From Aquimarina spongiae (GTDB lineage Bacteria; Bacteroidota; Bacteroidia; Flavobacteriales; Flavobacteriaceae): a DNA stretch of 64,000 bases. Made by a program: the position numbers and the translations under genes. Every line of letters begins with the position of its first letter. Position 1 is the stretch's first letter. Where the stretch lies: the NCBI RefSeq assembly GCF_900141785.1, contig NZ_FQYP01000007.1:62001-126000 (forward strand), given 5' to 3'. This document shows positions 1 to 8,256 of the stretch, in pieces. The notes beneath the pieces are model-generated. The model did not search any database and was not told the origin of the DNA. It was given only the letters and a program-made list of their open reading frames with translations.

Positions 1-524
1 TAAAAGTACAAGCAGGTGACAAAGCTCCAGACTTTTCCCTTTCAAATGCTACTCTCAAAACAATAAAACTCTCAGATGTACTCAAAAAAGGAAAAGTAGT
101 TCTTACTTTTTATAGAGGTTCTTGGTGTCCGTATTGTAATTTGCAATTATCTCACTATCAAAATTCACTTAATGAGATTCATGATTTGGGCGCACAATTG
201 GTTGCTATCTCACCTCAAACCCCGGATGAATCTCTAAATATAAAAGAGAAAAACCAACTCAACTTTGAAGTTTTAAGTGATAATGGCAATATAGTAGCGA
301 GAAAATACACCACTGTATTTACTAATGCTGATGCCCCGCTACAAACAATGACAGCACTCGGTTTTGATTTTGACGCTCATTATTCTGACGATTCGAGAGA
401 ATTACCGGTTCCCGCTGTATTTGTTATCGAAAAGGACGCAACGATTTCCTTTGCAAAATCCCTGGGTGGCGATTATAGAAATCGTGTAGATGTTTCAGAA
501 ATCATAAATGCATTAAAAAAGTAG
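1..524 (+). CDS. Peroxiredoxin-like (AhpC/TSA family) protein, 5'-truncated by window edge
   Basis: The reading frame is open from base 3, upstream of the first internal ATG at 141, so the gene begins outside the window. The upstream part reads KVQAGDKAPDFSL, the usual opening of an AhpC/TSA thioredoxin fold, and then a GSWCPYC motif with cysteines encoded at 126-128 and 135-137. The YRGxWCPYC form is typical of the peroxiredoxin-like group that reduces peroxides with a CxxC pair. The C-terminal half (VPAVFVIEKDATISFA) matches the last strands of the thioredoxin fold. It is probably a cytoplasmic thiol peroxidase; the physiological substrate cannot be told. The true start and any signal peptide are unseen. 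Confidence 0.85.
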   Translation, partial: KVQAGDKAPDFSLSNATLKTIKLSDVLKKGKVVLTFYRGSWCPYCNLQLSHYQNSLNEIHDLGAQLVAISPQTPDESLNIKEKNQLNFEVLSDNGNIVARKYTTVFTNADAPLQTMTALGFDFDAHYSDDSRELPVPAVFVIEKDATISFAKSLGGDYRNRVDVSEIINALKK

Positions 525-757
525 ATCAAGGCGAACAGGGCAATCACAGAATCAGTAATGGACAAAGCTGGTTTTATGATTGCTCTATTTCATCAAAAAT
601 CGCTAGAAGAATTATCACATAAAAACACCTTTTCACCAAAGCATATGAGCATTCGGATTCCATAATTTCTGATTTCAAGATCTACTCCTCCTGGTCAAAA
701 CATTGTAACATATACAATAATCTTAAGACCTATTAAGTACACATAAAAGCTGACCAA

Positions 758-1015
758 ATGACTGAGGAAACAAAAAAAGAAGAATCAAAAAAACACAATG
801 GATTGCATTGGCAAACCGAGGCAGACTCCGAGCTTAATTCTTCTGAGTGGATTGGAGCTATTCTTCGATATTTTTGGCATCTGAGAAGAAAAAAATTTGA
901 CACTATTTACAACCCAAAACAGTTAAAAAAGAATGCAATAATAGGATGGTTATTTAAAATGACCATACTACTTACCATGATTTACATTGGATATCGATAT
1001 ATGAGTTCCATTTAA
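758..1015 (+). CDS. Small single-pass membrane protein, unknown function
   Basis: An 85-residue protein with a charged Glu/Lys-rich N-terminus (MTEETKKEESKKHNG), a basic stretch around residues 43-60, and one predicted membrane segment near the C-terminus (residues 63-81, WLFKMTILLTMIYIGY). It follows the peroxiredoxin by 233 bases in which I see no gene, and a 107-base gap precedes the methyltransferase. I do not recognise the family. Codon use looks like its neighbours and the hydrophobic segment is clear, which favours a real gene. Confidence 0.6.
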   Translation: MTEETKKEESKKHNGLHWQTEADSELNSSEWIGAILRYFWHLRRKKFDTIYNPKQLKKNAIIGWLFKMTILLTMIYIGYRYMSSI

Positions 1016-1122
1016 AATCTTGTTATAACAGCCTACACAGCTCGTTGTTTCCAAATGTCATTACAATTTTATTACTTTGGTACTACCTGGATTTTAAACC
1101 ACCAATCCCCTAAACGTTAGAA

Positions 1123-1914
1123 ATGAATGACCCTAAAACAACATGGAAACCTGAACTATATAATGAAAAACATGCTTTCGTTTATCAATATGGAGAAGAC
1201 CTGATACAACTACTTGATCCAAAAAAAGATCAAAGAATTTTGGACCTGGGGTGTGGTTCTGGACAATTGACTTCCAAAATAAACGAATTTGCCAAAGAGA
1301 CGATTGGAATCGACAAATCTGCTGAAATGATTGCCGATGCCAAATCCAAGTTCCCTGACATTAAGTTTGAAATTGCAGACGCCAGTAATTTTGGATTCAG
1401 TGAAAAGTTTGATGCTATATTTTCGAACGCCACGCTGCATTGGGTAAAAGACTACAAAAATGCTATCCGCTGCATGTACGAAAATTTAAATCCTAACGGA
1501 AAAATTGTTTTGGAGTTTGGTGGCAAAGGAAATGTACAAACCATAGTCCACGCATTGCGAGACTCATTAAACAAAAGAGGTTACGTCAAACAATCCAATC
1601 TGGATTTGTGGTATTTCCCTTCGATCGGAGAGTATACTACTGCACTCGAATCCGCAGGATTTAGAGTTCTTTTTGCTCAACACTACGACAGGCCTACTGA
1701 GCTTGCTGACGAGCACTCTGGTATCAAAGACTGGCTTTCGATGTTTGCAGAAAGCTTTTTTACTGGAGTTGCAGAAAATCACATAGAAGAAATTAAAAAT
1801 GAAGTACAGGAAAATACCAAAAAACAATGTTTAATCAATCAGAAATGGTTTGCAGATTACAAAAGAATTAGAATAGTAGCTAGAAAGGAAAGCGGGTCTG
1901 ATGGCGATATATGA
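1123..1914 (+). CDS. Class I SAM-dependent methyltransferase
   Basis: 263 residues. Motif I, the SAM-binding glycine loop, is at residues 39-50 (ILDLGCGSGQLT). The acidic residue that caps strand 2 is in IGIDKS (61-66), and motif IV is FDAIFSNATLHWV (97-109). This layout is that of the Methyltransf_11/25 group, close in form to trans-aconitate or malonyl-ACP methyltransferases. The C-terminal 110 residues form the variable substrate-binding cap, so the acceptor cannot be named. It is cytoplasmic, with no signal or membrane segment. It appears to be transcribed alone, with 91 bases before the next open frame and no obvious partner. Confidence 0.85.
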   Translation: MNDPKTTWKPELYNEKHAFVYQYGEDLIQLLDPKKDQRILDLGCGSGQLTSKINEFAKETIGIDKSAEMIADAKSKFPDIKFEIADASNFGFSEKFDAIFSNATLHWVKDYKNAIRCMYENLNPNGKIVLEFGGKGNVQTIVHALRDSLNKRGYVKQSNLDLWYFPSIGEYTTALESAGFRVLFAQHYDRPTELADEHSGIKDWLSMFAESFFTGVAENHIEEIKNEVQENTKKQCLINQKWFADYKRIRIVARKESGSDGDI

Positions 1915-2050
1915 TGAAAACGTATTTCAAGTTGAATCAAATATATCATACATATAATTAATTATCCAATCCATACGTAGCTTATTTGGATGATAAGGTA
2001 ACATTTTGCTTTCCTACGACACCAATAATGAACTCAGATATTTATTAGTA

Positions 2051-2392
2051 ATGACAATAGAAGAATTAAAATCTAATTTAAAATGGTGGGAATCCAAAAG
2101 ATGGATTTACAATGTCTTAGTTGGGATATCTGGAGTAATCGCTATCTTCAATGCTCTTGCAGAAATCCCCTACCAATGGGGACTTGAAGACACTTTAGGA
2201 ATAATTATATGGGGAATTGGAGCAAATATCTTTTATTCCTTAGGAACCTTGTTCGAACTGTTTGAATGGTACTATTTGAACAATAAAATTGGAATCAAAA
2301 ATTTCAGGTTATTCTTTTTCATTTCTGGTACTTTTGTAAGTTCCATCTATACTTTTTGGTGTGTTATTGTATATTTTAACGATTATGTTTGA
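2051..2392 (+). CDS. Four-helix-type small membrane protein, unknown
   Basis: 113 residues from the ATG at 2051. The frame is open further upstream to a TTG at 2006, but the extra 15 residues are unlike a membrane protein start, so the ATG is preferred. Hydrophobic segments lie at about residues 23-38, 50-70 and 88-109. A Trp-rich amphipathic start (MTIEELKSNLKWWESKRW) is followed by VYNVLVG-type helices. The stop is 17 bases before the likely ATG of the next gene, so the two may be co-transcribed. I do not recognise the family. Confidence 0.6.
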   Translation: MTIEELKSNLKWWESKRWIYNVLVGISGVIAIFNALAEIPYQWGLEDTLGIIIWGIGANIFYSLGTLFELFEWYYLNNKIGIKNFRLFFFISGTFVSSIYTFWCVIVYFNDYV

Positions 2393-2409
2393 TTGTAAAA
2401 TGGATAAAT

Positions 2410-3081
2410 ATGTTGAATTGGTTTAAAAAGAACAAAAAGCCCAAGTCAGAATCTGAAGTTCTAAAAACAAATTCTGATGAATATTCTTTTCGTTGGTTTG
2501 AAGAAGAAGACCCTGACAACCCATTTAACAAAAGAATTCTTGACATTAGTCCCTACACGACAACAGCAATGGCATTTACCAAAGAAAAGGCCGTTGCAGA
2601 AAAGTACAATGAATTAAGGGCTTCTTTGGGAAAGGAACTAATTGAGATTGACACTTCGGGTTTTGATACAACATCGGCTAATCTTCAATATCCACATAAT
2701 GGAGAACAGTTAGAAGGTATCGCATTTAAGGCTGATTCTATGGATTGCAAATGGGATATTTACGCTTATGATAATTATCTGTTTTTCTCCAGAAGTTGGG
2801 ACGGACGATTGGTTTATAAAGCCAAATATACCATTACAACCGAAAAAATATCGATACCCGAAATCCAATTTGAGAATGATTTATCAAAAAAAGAAGCAAT
2901 AAACGATGTCCATTTTTTAATTAAAACCCATGCGGTGGGTCAAGCCTTCCCTCATATGATCCCAAAAGACATAAAAACTGAGGCCCAAATTGCACAATGG
3001 TCTTTTAGCAAATTTGGAAATCGAGCCTATTATGCCTGTTATGATGATATTACCGATACTCTTATTACATCAAAAAAATGA
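2410..3081 (+). CDS. Conserved-looking hypothetical cytoplasmic protein
   Basis: 223 residues from the ATG at 2410 (MLNWFKKNKKP). A TTG at 2389 would overlap the previous stop and is less likely. The protein is soluble, acidic and rich in aromatic residues (FRWFEEEDPDNPF, WDIYAYDNYLFFSRSWDG), with no signal or membrane segment. The WDG and LFFSRSW stretches look like beta strands of a compact domain, but I do not recognise the family. It lies 17 bases after the preceding membrane protein gene. Function unknown. Confidence 0.6.
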   Translation: MLNWFKKNKKPKSESEVLKTNSDEYSFRWFEEEDPDNPFNKRILDISPYTTTAMAFTKEKAVAEKYNELRASLGKELIEIDTSGFDTTSANLQYPHNGEQLEGIAFKADSMDCKWDIYAYDNYLFFSRSWDGRLVYKAKYTITTEKISIPEIQFENDLSKKEAINDVHFLIKTHAVGQAFPHMIPKDIKTEAQIAQWSFSKFGNRAYYACYDDITDTLITSKK

Positions 3082-3157
3082 AAAAATAAGGTAACGTTTT
3101 ACATTGATGCAACATACATATTCAATGTTACAAACTATTCAAACCCAATTTTAGAAT

Positions 3158-3988
3158 ATGAAAAAAATGACCTTAATACTGGTAACTATTACCACATTGG
3201 CAATAATAGCATGTTCATCAGATGATCATTCTCCAATTGAGAATGAAGATATAACTAGTGAAAGTGAGGATACAACCTCTGAAGATGAGGACACAAACAA
3301 TGAAAATGTAATCAAACTTTATAAAAAGTCTGAAATGTACCGTAATGGTGTTTTAGTTTTTGATAAAGTCATAAATTACAATTCCGAAAATAAGATTCAA
3401 TCTATTATTACAACTAATTATGAGCACTTTATAGAGACCATCACGGCTACTTATTCAGAAAATACAATTACTAGCATTACAAAAATAAACACCTTCAAAG
3501 ATCCTGATAGACCTGAAGAACATTTGACCTTTGAAGTAATCATGGGGGATAATATAATTACCTTGAAATCAAATACTTTTAGCGTAGAGATAAAACATTC
3601 AGATGGCTATGTAGATTCTACTAGAAGACCTCATATTACGCATCCAAATATTACATTACAAAAGTTTACCAGAGATTCAAATCAAAATTTACTTTCAAAC
3701 ACAGCTGGAGACGATGAAATTTCTACATATTACTATTCAGATTTTGACTCTGATAAAAAGGTTGATCCTCTCGGTAGCGTAACATTTTTTTCATATGCTG
3801 ACTTTTTCAGAATATTGGGTCTAAAAGTAACAAAAAACAATCCCTTAACTTCTAATTACAATGGCTCAGGTGTAATCTCTACCACCCATATACGCTTAGA
3901 ATACGATGCATCTGGATACGTTACCAGAACATTTAACGAGCCAAATACTGATAATACCTATATAAAACATGAGTACATTGAATTGTAA
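3158..3988 (+). CDS. Lipoprotein of unknown function with acidic linker
   Basis: 276 residues. The signal peptide is residues 1-18, with lipobox AIIAC and the lipidated Cys at 19, followed by SSDD, common for outer-membrane or surface lipoproteins of Bacteroidota. A low-complexity linker of SEDTTSEDEDTNNEN type (residues 30-50) tethers the mature part. The mature part has repeated short beta-strand patterns (INYNSENKIQSI, TATYSENTITSI) like the YD/RHS-style strands seen in many flavobacterial lipoproteins. No enzyme motif is visible. It stands alone between two unrelated genes. Confidence 0.65.
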   Translation: MKKMTLILVTITTLAIIACSSDDHSPIENEDITSESEDTTSEDEDTNNENVIKLYKKSEMYRNGVLVFDKVINYNSENKIQSIITTNYEHFIETITATYSENTITSITKINTFKDPDRPEEHLTFEVIMGDNIITLKSNTFSVEIKHSDGYVDSTRRPHITHPNITLQKFTRDSNQNLLSNTAGDDEISTYYYSDFDSDKKVDPLGSVTFFSYADFFRILGLKVTKNNPLTSNYNGSGVISTTHIRLEYDASGYVTRTFNEPNTDNTYIKHEYIEL

Positions 3989-4147
3989 AAAGCTTTGGAT
4001 AGAAAGCTATATAAGTAACGATTGGGCTTATACAACACAATAATCCTTTTTAATTTTGGATCAATCAACTAATGGGTTAAGAAAACCATATAATTTAGAA
4101 ATAAAAGTACTGAATCCAATATCATTAATTCCCAAATTAAAAATAAA

Positions 4148-5959
4148 ATGAACGCTAAAAATAACCTTTTAACTCTTTTCTTATTTTTTGCTGCTTTTTC
4201 TCTAAACGCTCAAATAAACATTCCTTTTTTCGAAGACTTTAATAATGATTTCTCTTTTGTGGAACCCGATACTTTTGCGCTTCAAATAGCAGGAAGAGAT
4301 GATCGATATGCTCTCGGTTTTGTAGAAGATCCCAATCCTAACTCCCCATCCTGGAGAGATCAATATTTTGAATGGCTAAGCGATACTATAAATGGTCCTA
4401 AAGGCTATAGTATTGACTTTGGAGAAGAAACTAATAACAAATACTTAAAACTTACCGTTAACCCAGGAGATATGCCTCCAAACGGAAATGGTAATGAAAG
4501 AGCCGAGACCGGGATAGGCACCAGATTCCAGGAAGGTAAAACCACTTTCTTTTCTTACAATTTTCGAATACCTCTAGATGATACATTCACAGATGTGGAT
4601 GATCATTGGTTAATGATAGGACAACTAATAAGTGGGTCAAAATCCTTTTCGGTTGAATATGTGAATGATACAAGTTTGAACGACAACGAAAAAAGGAGTT
4701 TATTTTTACCATTGTATGACACAAAAGAGATAAGAAGAGGTAACGTCCGTATTAAAAACGCTATAAAAAAAGGGGTATGGCATGAAATAATACTTAAAGT
4801 CAAAGCTTCAAAGGATGAAATCTTTCACAATGTTCAAGATATTAATGATTTTAATACTGACAACGGTTATCTATCGATATGGATTGATAAAAAACCAGTT
4901 ATCCTAGAAAAATTGTTCTTTGATGATACAAACAGAAAATTTTCTTATGACTGTAAAATAGGAAATACAAATGATAATGAAGCTAGATTTATGCACTCAA
5001 CGATTAGAGAAAATGAGATTTCTAGAATCTTAAATATAAAATTTGGACAATATCGAATGGCTACAAACATTTCGAATACGGTACATTTTGATAATTTAAG
5101 AATTACAGACATTTTCCCTGATAATCGTACGAAGTTAAAGTCCGAACATTGTAATGCCATAGTTCCAATTGATAATTATAAATTACACATTTATAAAATA
5201 ATTGGTGCTACAGAATACGTTGCTCAATTTGAATCTGGTGGAGAAATCAACTATGTTGGTATGGGAAATTCAACTGAAATAAATCTCAATTACTTAAACT
5301 TTCTTGAAGCTGGCAAAACCTATAATGTTCGTGTTCGAGCCAAGGGAGTAACTAATAGTGGATATGGAGAAAGTTGTACAATTACCATCCCATCAAAAAC
5401 AAAATTAAAAACAGAATACTGCAATGTCATTGTTTCTACCAACAACAATACATTGAAAGTTTATGAAATACCTGGCGCAACAGAGTATGTTGCTCGATTT
5501 GAATCTAATGGAGAAATTAACTACGCAGGAATGGGAAATTCTACTACGCTAAATTTAAATTATATAAACTTTTTAGAAAGTGGCAAAACTTATAACGTTC
5601 GTATTCATGCAAAAGGAGTGGTAAACAGCGGCTATGGTGAAAGTTGCTCTGTAACAGAAAGCAATTTTGGAAGTGGAAATGAGAATTTAGCCCCTGATCA
5701 TAAGATTTCAGGAAGCAAAAAACACTCTAACTATAAAGAAATTATTTACCCAAATCCTTTTAAAGATTTTCTACATCTAGATTTCCAAAATAACTATATT
5801 AATGCAGAGCTATACAACACAAAAGGAAGTAGTATTTTAAATATAAACTTTAAGAATTCAACATCAATTAATTTATCAGAACTCTCGACAGGTATTTATT
5901 TCCTTAAAATAATTAATATGGATAATGAAGTAATAATTCATAAACTAATAAAAAATTAA
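4148..5959 (+). CDS. Secreted polysaccharide-lyase-like protein with duplicated domain and T9SS sorting signal
   Basis: 603 residues. The signal peptide is residues 1-21 (cut after SLNA). Residues 23 to about 320 resemble the heparin-lyase-I-like jelly-roll (PF14099 type): NERAETGIGTRF, then YNFRIPLDDTF, HWLMIGQLISG, a long strand series, and a final HFDNLRITD strand. Residues 328-417 and 418-507 are two tandem copies of a 90-residue beta-sandwich module (TKLKxExCN at the start, VNSGYGESC at the end), encoded at 5129-5398 and 5399-5668. The last 70 or so residues (IIYPNPFKDF to the end) form a type A Por secretion sorting domain, so the protein is likely exported by type IX secretion and held at or released from the cell surface. 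The lyase assignment is a family resemblance; the substrate is unknown. Confidence 0.65.
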   Translation: MNAKNNLLTLFLFFAAFSLNAQINIPFFEDFNNDFSFVEPDTFALQIAGRDDRYALGFVEDPNPNSPSWRDQYFEWLSDTINGPKGYSIDFGEETNNKYLKLTVNPGDMPPNGNGNERAETGIGTRFQEGKTTFFSYNFRIPLDDTFTDVDDHWLMIGQLISGSKSFSVEYVNDTSLNDNEKRSLFLPLYDTKEIRRGNVRIKNAIKKGVWHEIILKVKASKDEIFHNVQDINDFNTDNGYLSIWIDKKPVILEKLFFDDTNRKFSYDCKIGNTNDNEARFMHSTIRENEISRILNIKFGQYRMATNISNTVHFDNLRITDIFPDNRTKLKSEHCNAIVPIDNYKLHIYKIIGATEYVAQFESGGEINYVGMGNSTEINLNYLNFLEAGKTYNVRVRAKGVTNSGYGESCTITIPSKTKLKTEYCNVIVSTNNNTLKVYEIPGATEYVARFESNGEINYAGMGNSTTLNLNYINFLESGKTYNVRIHAKGVVNSGYGESCSVTESNFGSGNENLAPDHKISGSKKHSNYKEIIYPNPFKDFLHLDFQNNYINAELYNTKGSSILNINFKNSTSINLSELSTGIYFLKIINMDNEVIIHKLIKN

Positions 5960-6061
5960 TATTAATCAATGATTTACGATTCTCTATTTGATAAAATGCT
6001 GTGATCAAAATGAGTATCATAAAATAAGATCATGTTCTCATTTTAAACAATAAATCAATAT

Positions 6062-7309
6062 ATGAAAAACCTCTTTTTAGTCTTCACCCTTTCAATACTC
6101 TTTTTTTCATGCAAACAGAAAAAGGAAACTCCAAATACCCTAGAAAATAGTTCTGCTGCAATAAATGATACATTAACAAAGAATTTGAAATCAGCTTTTG
6201 AAAAAGAGGCTATTATTGGTTTTTCGGTTGCTGTAGTAGACGATAAAGGATTGATTTACGAGAATGGATTTGGATACACCGATATCGAACAAAAAAAACC
6301 TTATACTTCTAATACCACTCAAAACATAGCCTCGATATCAAAAACGTTGATCGGAATTGCACTCTTGAAAGCTCAAGAATTGGGTAAGTTGAATATCGAT
6401 GATCCAATCAACAATTATTTACCATTCAAAATCATCAACCCACATTATCCAGAACAACCTATATTGATCAAACATCTGGCCTACCATACCTCCTCAATTA
6501 CAGATCTTGACGAGGTTTATTCGAAATCCTATGTTTTAGAAAAGTCCAAACATAACGACAATGAAGGCGTATACGAATGGTTTTCAAAGCCAGAAGACAA
6601 GATTTCTCAAATTGAATTTATGAGAAATAGTTTGACCGAAAATGGGAAATGGTACCAAAATGAAATCTTCCTAAAAACAGAACCGGGAAAAACACGTGAA
6701 TATTCAAATATTGGGGCTGGACTTTGTGCTTACATCATCGAATCAGCTACAGGTCAAAGCTATGAGTCTTTTACAAAAGAATATATCCTAAAGCCTTTGA
6801 AAATGAAAGCTTCGGGTTGGTCATCAAAAGATATAGACACTACAAATCGTTCTAGGTTGTTTGCCCATCAAAAAATGATGATTGCCGAATATTCGCTTAT
6901 TACCAAAGCGGATGGTGGGTTTATTACCTCTAGCCAGGATTTAGGATTATTCTTAACAGAGTTAATCAAAGGATATAAAGGCTCTGGTACATTACTAAGC
7001 AAAGCATCCTATCAAAAATTGTTTGAAAAGCAGCAATTTCCTAATGTAAAAACCAATCAGGAATTTGGCATTTTTATGGAATTCAGCGATGAGTTTATAC
7101 GAATTAAAGATCAAATCATTGGTCACAATGGATCCGACCCTGGAGTAATGACCGCTATGTATTTTAACCCCGAAACTGAAATAGGTAGAATACTGTTAGT
7201 CAATACAGATTCTGATTTTAATGATAATTTTTGGCCCGAAGTACAGGAAATTTGGAGATCTTTAATTCACTATGAGTCTCAAATAGACACTAATCATACC
7301 AACAGATGA
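6062..7309 (+). CDS. Lipoprotein serine hydrolase, beta-lactamase/DD-peptidase fold
   Basis: 415 residues. The lipobox Cys is at residue 17 (LSILFFSC), so it is membrane-anchored on the periplasmic side or the outer membrane. The class C beta-lactamase-type catalytic set is present: SISK at 91-94 (SxxK nucleophile and general base), YSN at 214-216 (YxN), and HNG at 355-357 in place of KTG. This family includes peptidases and esterases, so the fold alone does not imply antibiotic resistance. It is followed after 30 bases by the broken LuxR-type gene and may share a transcript with it. The substrate is unknown. Confidence 0.8.
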   Translation: MKNLFLVFTLSILFFSCKQKKETPNTLENSSAAINDTLTKNLKSAFEKEAIIGFSVAVVDDKGLIYENGFGYTDIEQKKPYTSNTTQNIASISKTLIGIALLKAQELGKLNIDDPINNYLPFKIINPHYPEQPILIKHLAYHTSSITDLDEVYSKSYVLEKSKHNDNEGVYEWFSKPEDKISQIEFMRNSLTENGKWYQNEIFLKTEPGKTREYSNIGAGLCAYIIESATGQSYESFTKEYILKPLKMKASGWSSKDIDTTNRSRLFAHQKMMIAEYSLITKADGGFITSSQDLGLFLTELIKGYKGSGTLLSKASYQKLFEKQQFPNVKTNQEFGIFMEFSDEFIRIKDQIIGHNGSDPGVMTAMYFNPETEIGRILLVNTDSDFNDNFWPEVQEIWRSLIHYESQIDTNHTNR

Positions 7310-7339
7310 GAATAAGTAACTACCATTAGATCAAAAGCG

Positions 7340-7789
7340 ATGAAGTTAAAGAGCATCTTGGCAAAATATCAAAAATACTTACTTGTAATTGCTATTGTAA
7401 TATCTTCTATAGCTGTTTCTATACAATCTAGTGAGGGGAAAGTTAAATTAGTCTTGCGCGATTATCCTTTCCTCATTTTCTTAATGGTAGTAATAAGCTC
7501 ATTCTTAGTGATCATCTATATTCAAATAACCAAAAGAAAAATCGAAACGCTTTCGGATCAAATTAGGAATCAGTCCAAAACTAAAAGTGAAGAAATTGAG
7601 GTACTTCTACATGAATTAACGGAGAGGCAACGAGAAGTCTATAATTTAATTCTTTCTGGAAAGACCAATAAAGAAATAATGTCCGAGCTATTTATCTAAC
7701 AAAGCACGCTGAAATCACATATTAATCAGATATACAAGAAGCTAAACATTAAAAGCAGGAATGAATTAAAATCAAGATTAAAAACCTAA
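7340..7789 (+). pseudogene. Membrane-anchored LuxR-type regulator interrupted by in-frame TAA
   Basis: The first open part (7340-7696) encodes 119 residues: two membrane segments (about 13-29 and 35-57), a short coiled linker, and the first half of a LuxR/GerE helix-turn-helix (LTERQREVYNLILSGKTNKE). A TAA at 7697-7699 follows SELFI. Directly after it, in the same frame, comes the second half of the same domain (QSTLKSHINQIYKKLNI, SRNELKSRLKT) ending at the TAA of 7787-7789. One substitution, for example GAA to TAA, would explain it. As it stands the recognition helix is lost, so DNA binding should be abolished unless the stop is read through or is a sequence error. Confidence 0.85.
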
Positions 7790-7899
7790 AATTTTATCTC
7801 AGGGTATAAAATCAACCTTTTATCAACCCTGGATAATTTGTTCATATAGACGCATCTCATGAAATTGCCGACAACAATTTTAATCAAAACTATATCTAT

Positions 7900-8100
7900 A
7901 TGAAAAGCGGCTTGTTATACGTTTCCATGTTTCTAATCATCTTGTGTATTCCTTTTAGTGGAGATGAAAATGAGATACGTTGGTTATGGTCAGACCTAAT
8001 TGAGGTCCCTGTAACATTACTTTGTACTTCATTGACCTGTATCGCATTGTATTTGTTTCAAAAAGAATCAACACAAAAACGTACTAAGAATGGTGCATAA
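7900..8100 (+). CDS. Small two-segment membrane protein, unknown
   Basis: 66 residues with two hydrophobic stretches (residues 4-19, LLYVSMFLIILCIPF, and about 34-52, VPVTLLCTSLTCIALYLF) and a basic tail ending KRTKNGA. It is 110 bases downstream of the broken LuxR gene and 156 bases ahead of the AsmA-like gene. I do not recognise the family. Its length and lack of motifs make it the least certain of the small genes, but the hydrophobic pattern and basic tail are typical of a real inner-membrane peptide. Confidence 0.45.
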   Translation: MKSGLLYVSMFLIILCIPFSGDENEIRWLWSDLIEVPVTLLCTSLTCIALYLFQKESTQKRTKNGA

Positions 8101-8256
8101 CCAAGTTTGAGAAGTGAACGATTATAGCTATTTGTTTTTATAACTACTTAAGCTTGGTGAATCCAAATGCTAAATAAGGCCCTTAATAAGGTTTTTTTCA
8201 TACGAATTCGTTATTTTTAAAGTTTAACTCCTGTTGTAACCCTAAATACACCTACT

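Noticed and set aside
1210-1440. Minus-strand open frames inside the methyltransferase gene
   Set aside because: They lie wholly within a well-supported + strand gene and show no family pattern or start context.
6062-7309. Beta-lactamase as an antibiotic resistance gene
   Set aside because: The SxxK and YxN motifs also define peptidases and esterases of the same fold, HNG replaces KTG, and lipoprotein anchoring is common for non-resistance members.
8181-8198. CCTTAATAAGG followed by a T run, as a terminator before the AsmA-like gene
   Set aside because: The stem is only 4-5 bp with an impossibly small loop, so a functional hairpin is unlikely.
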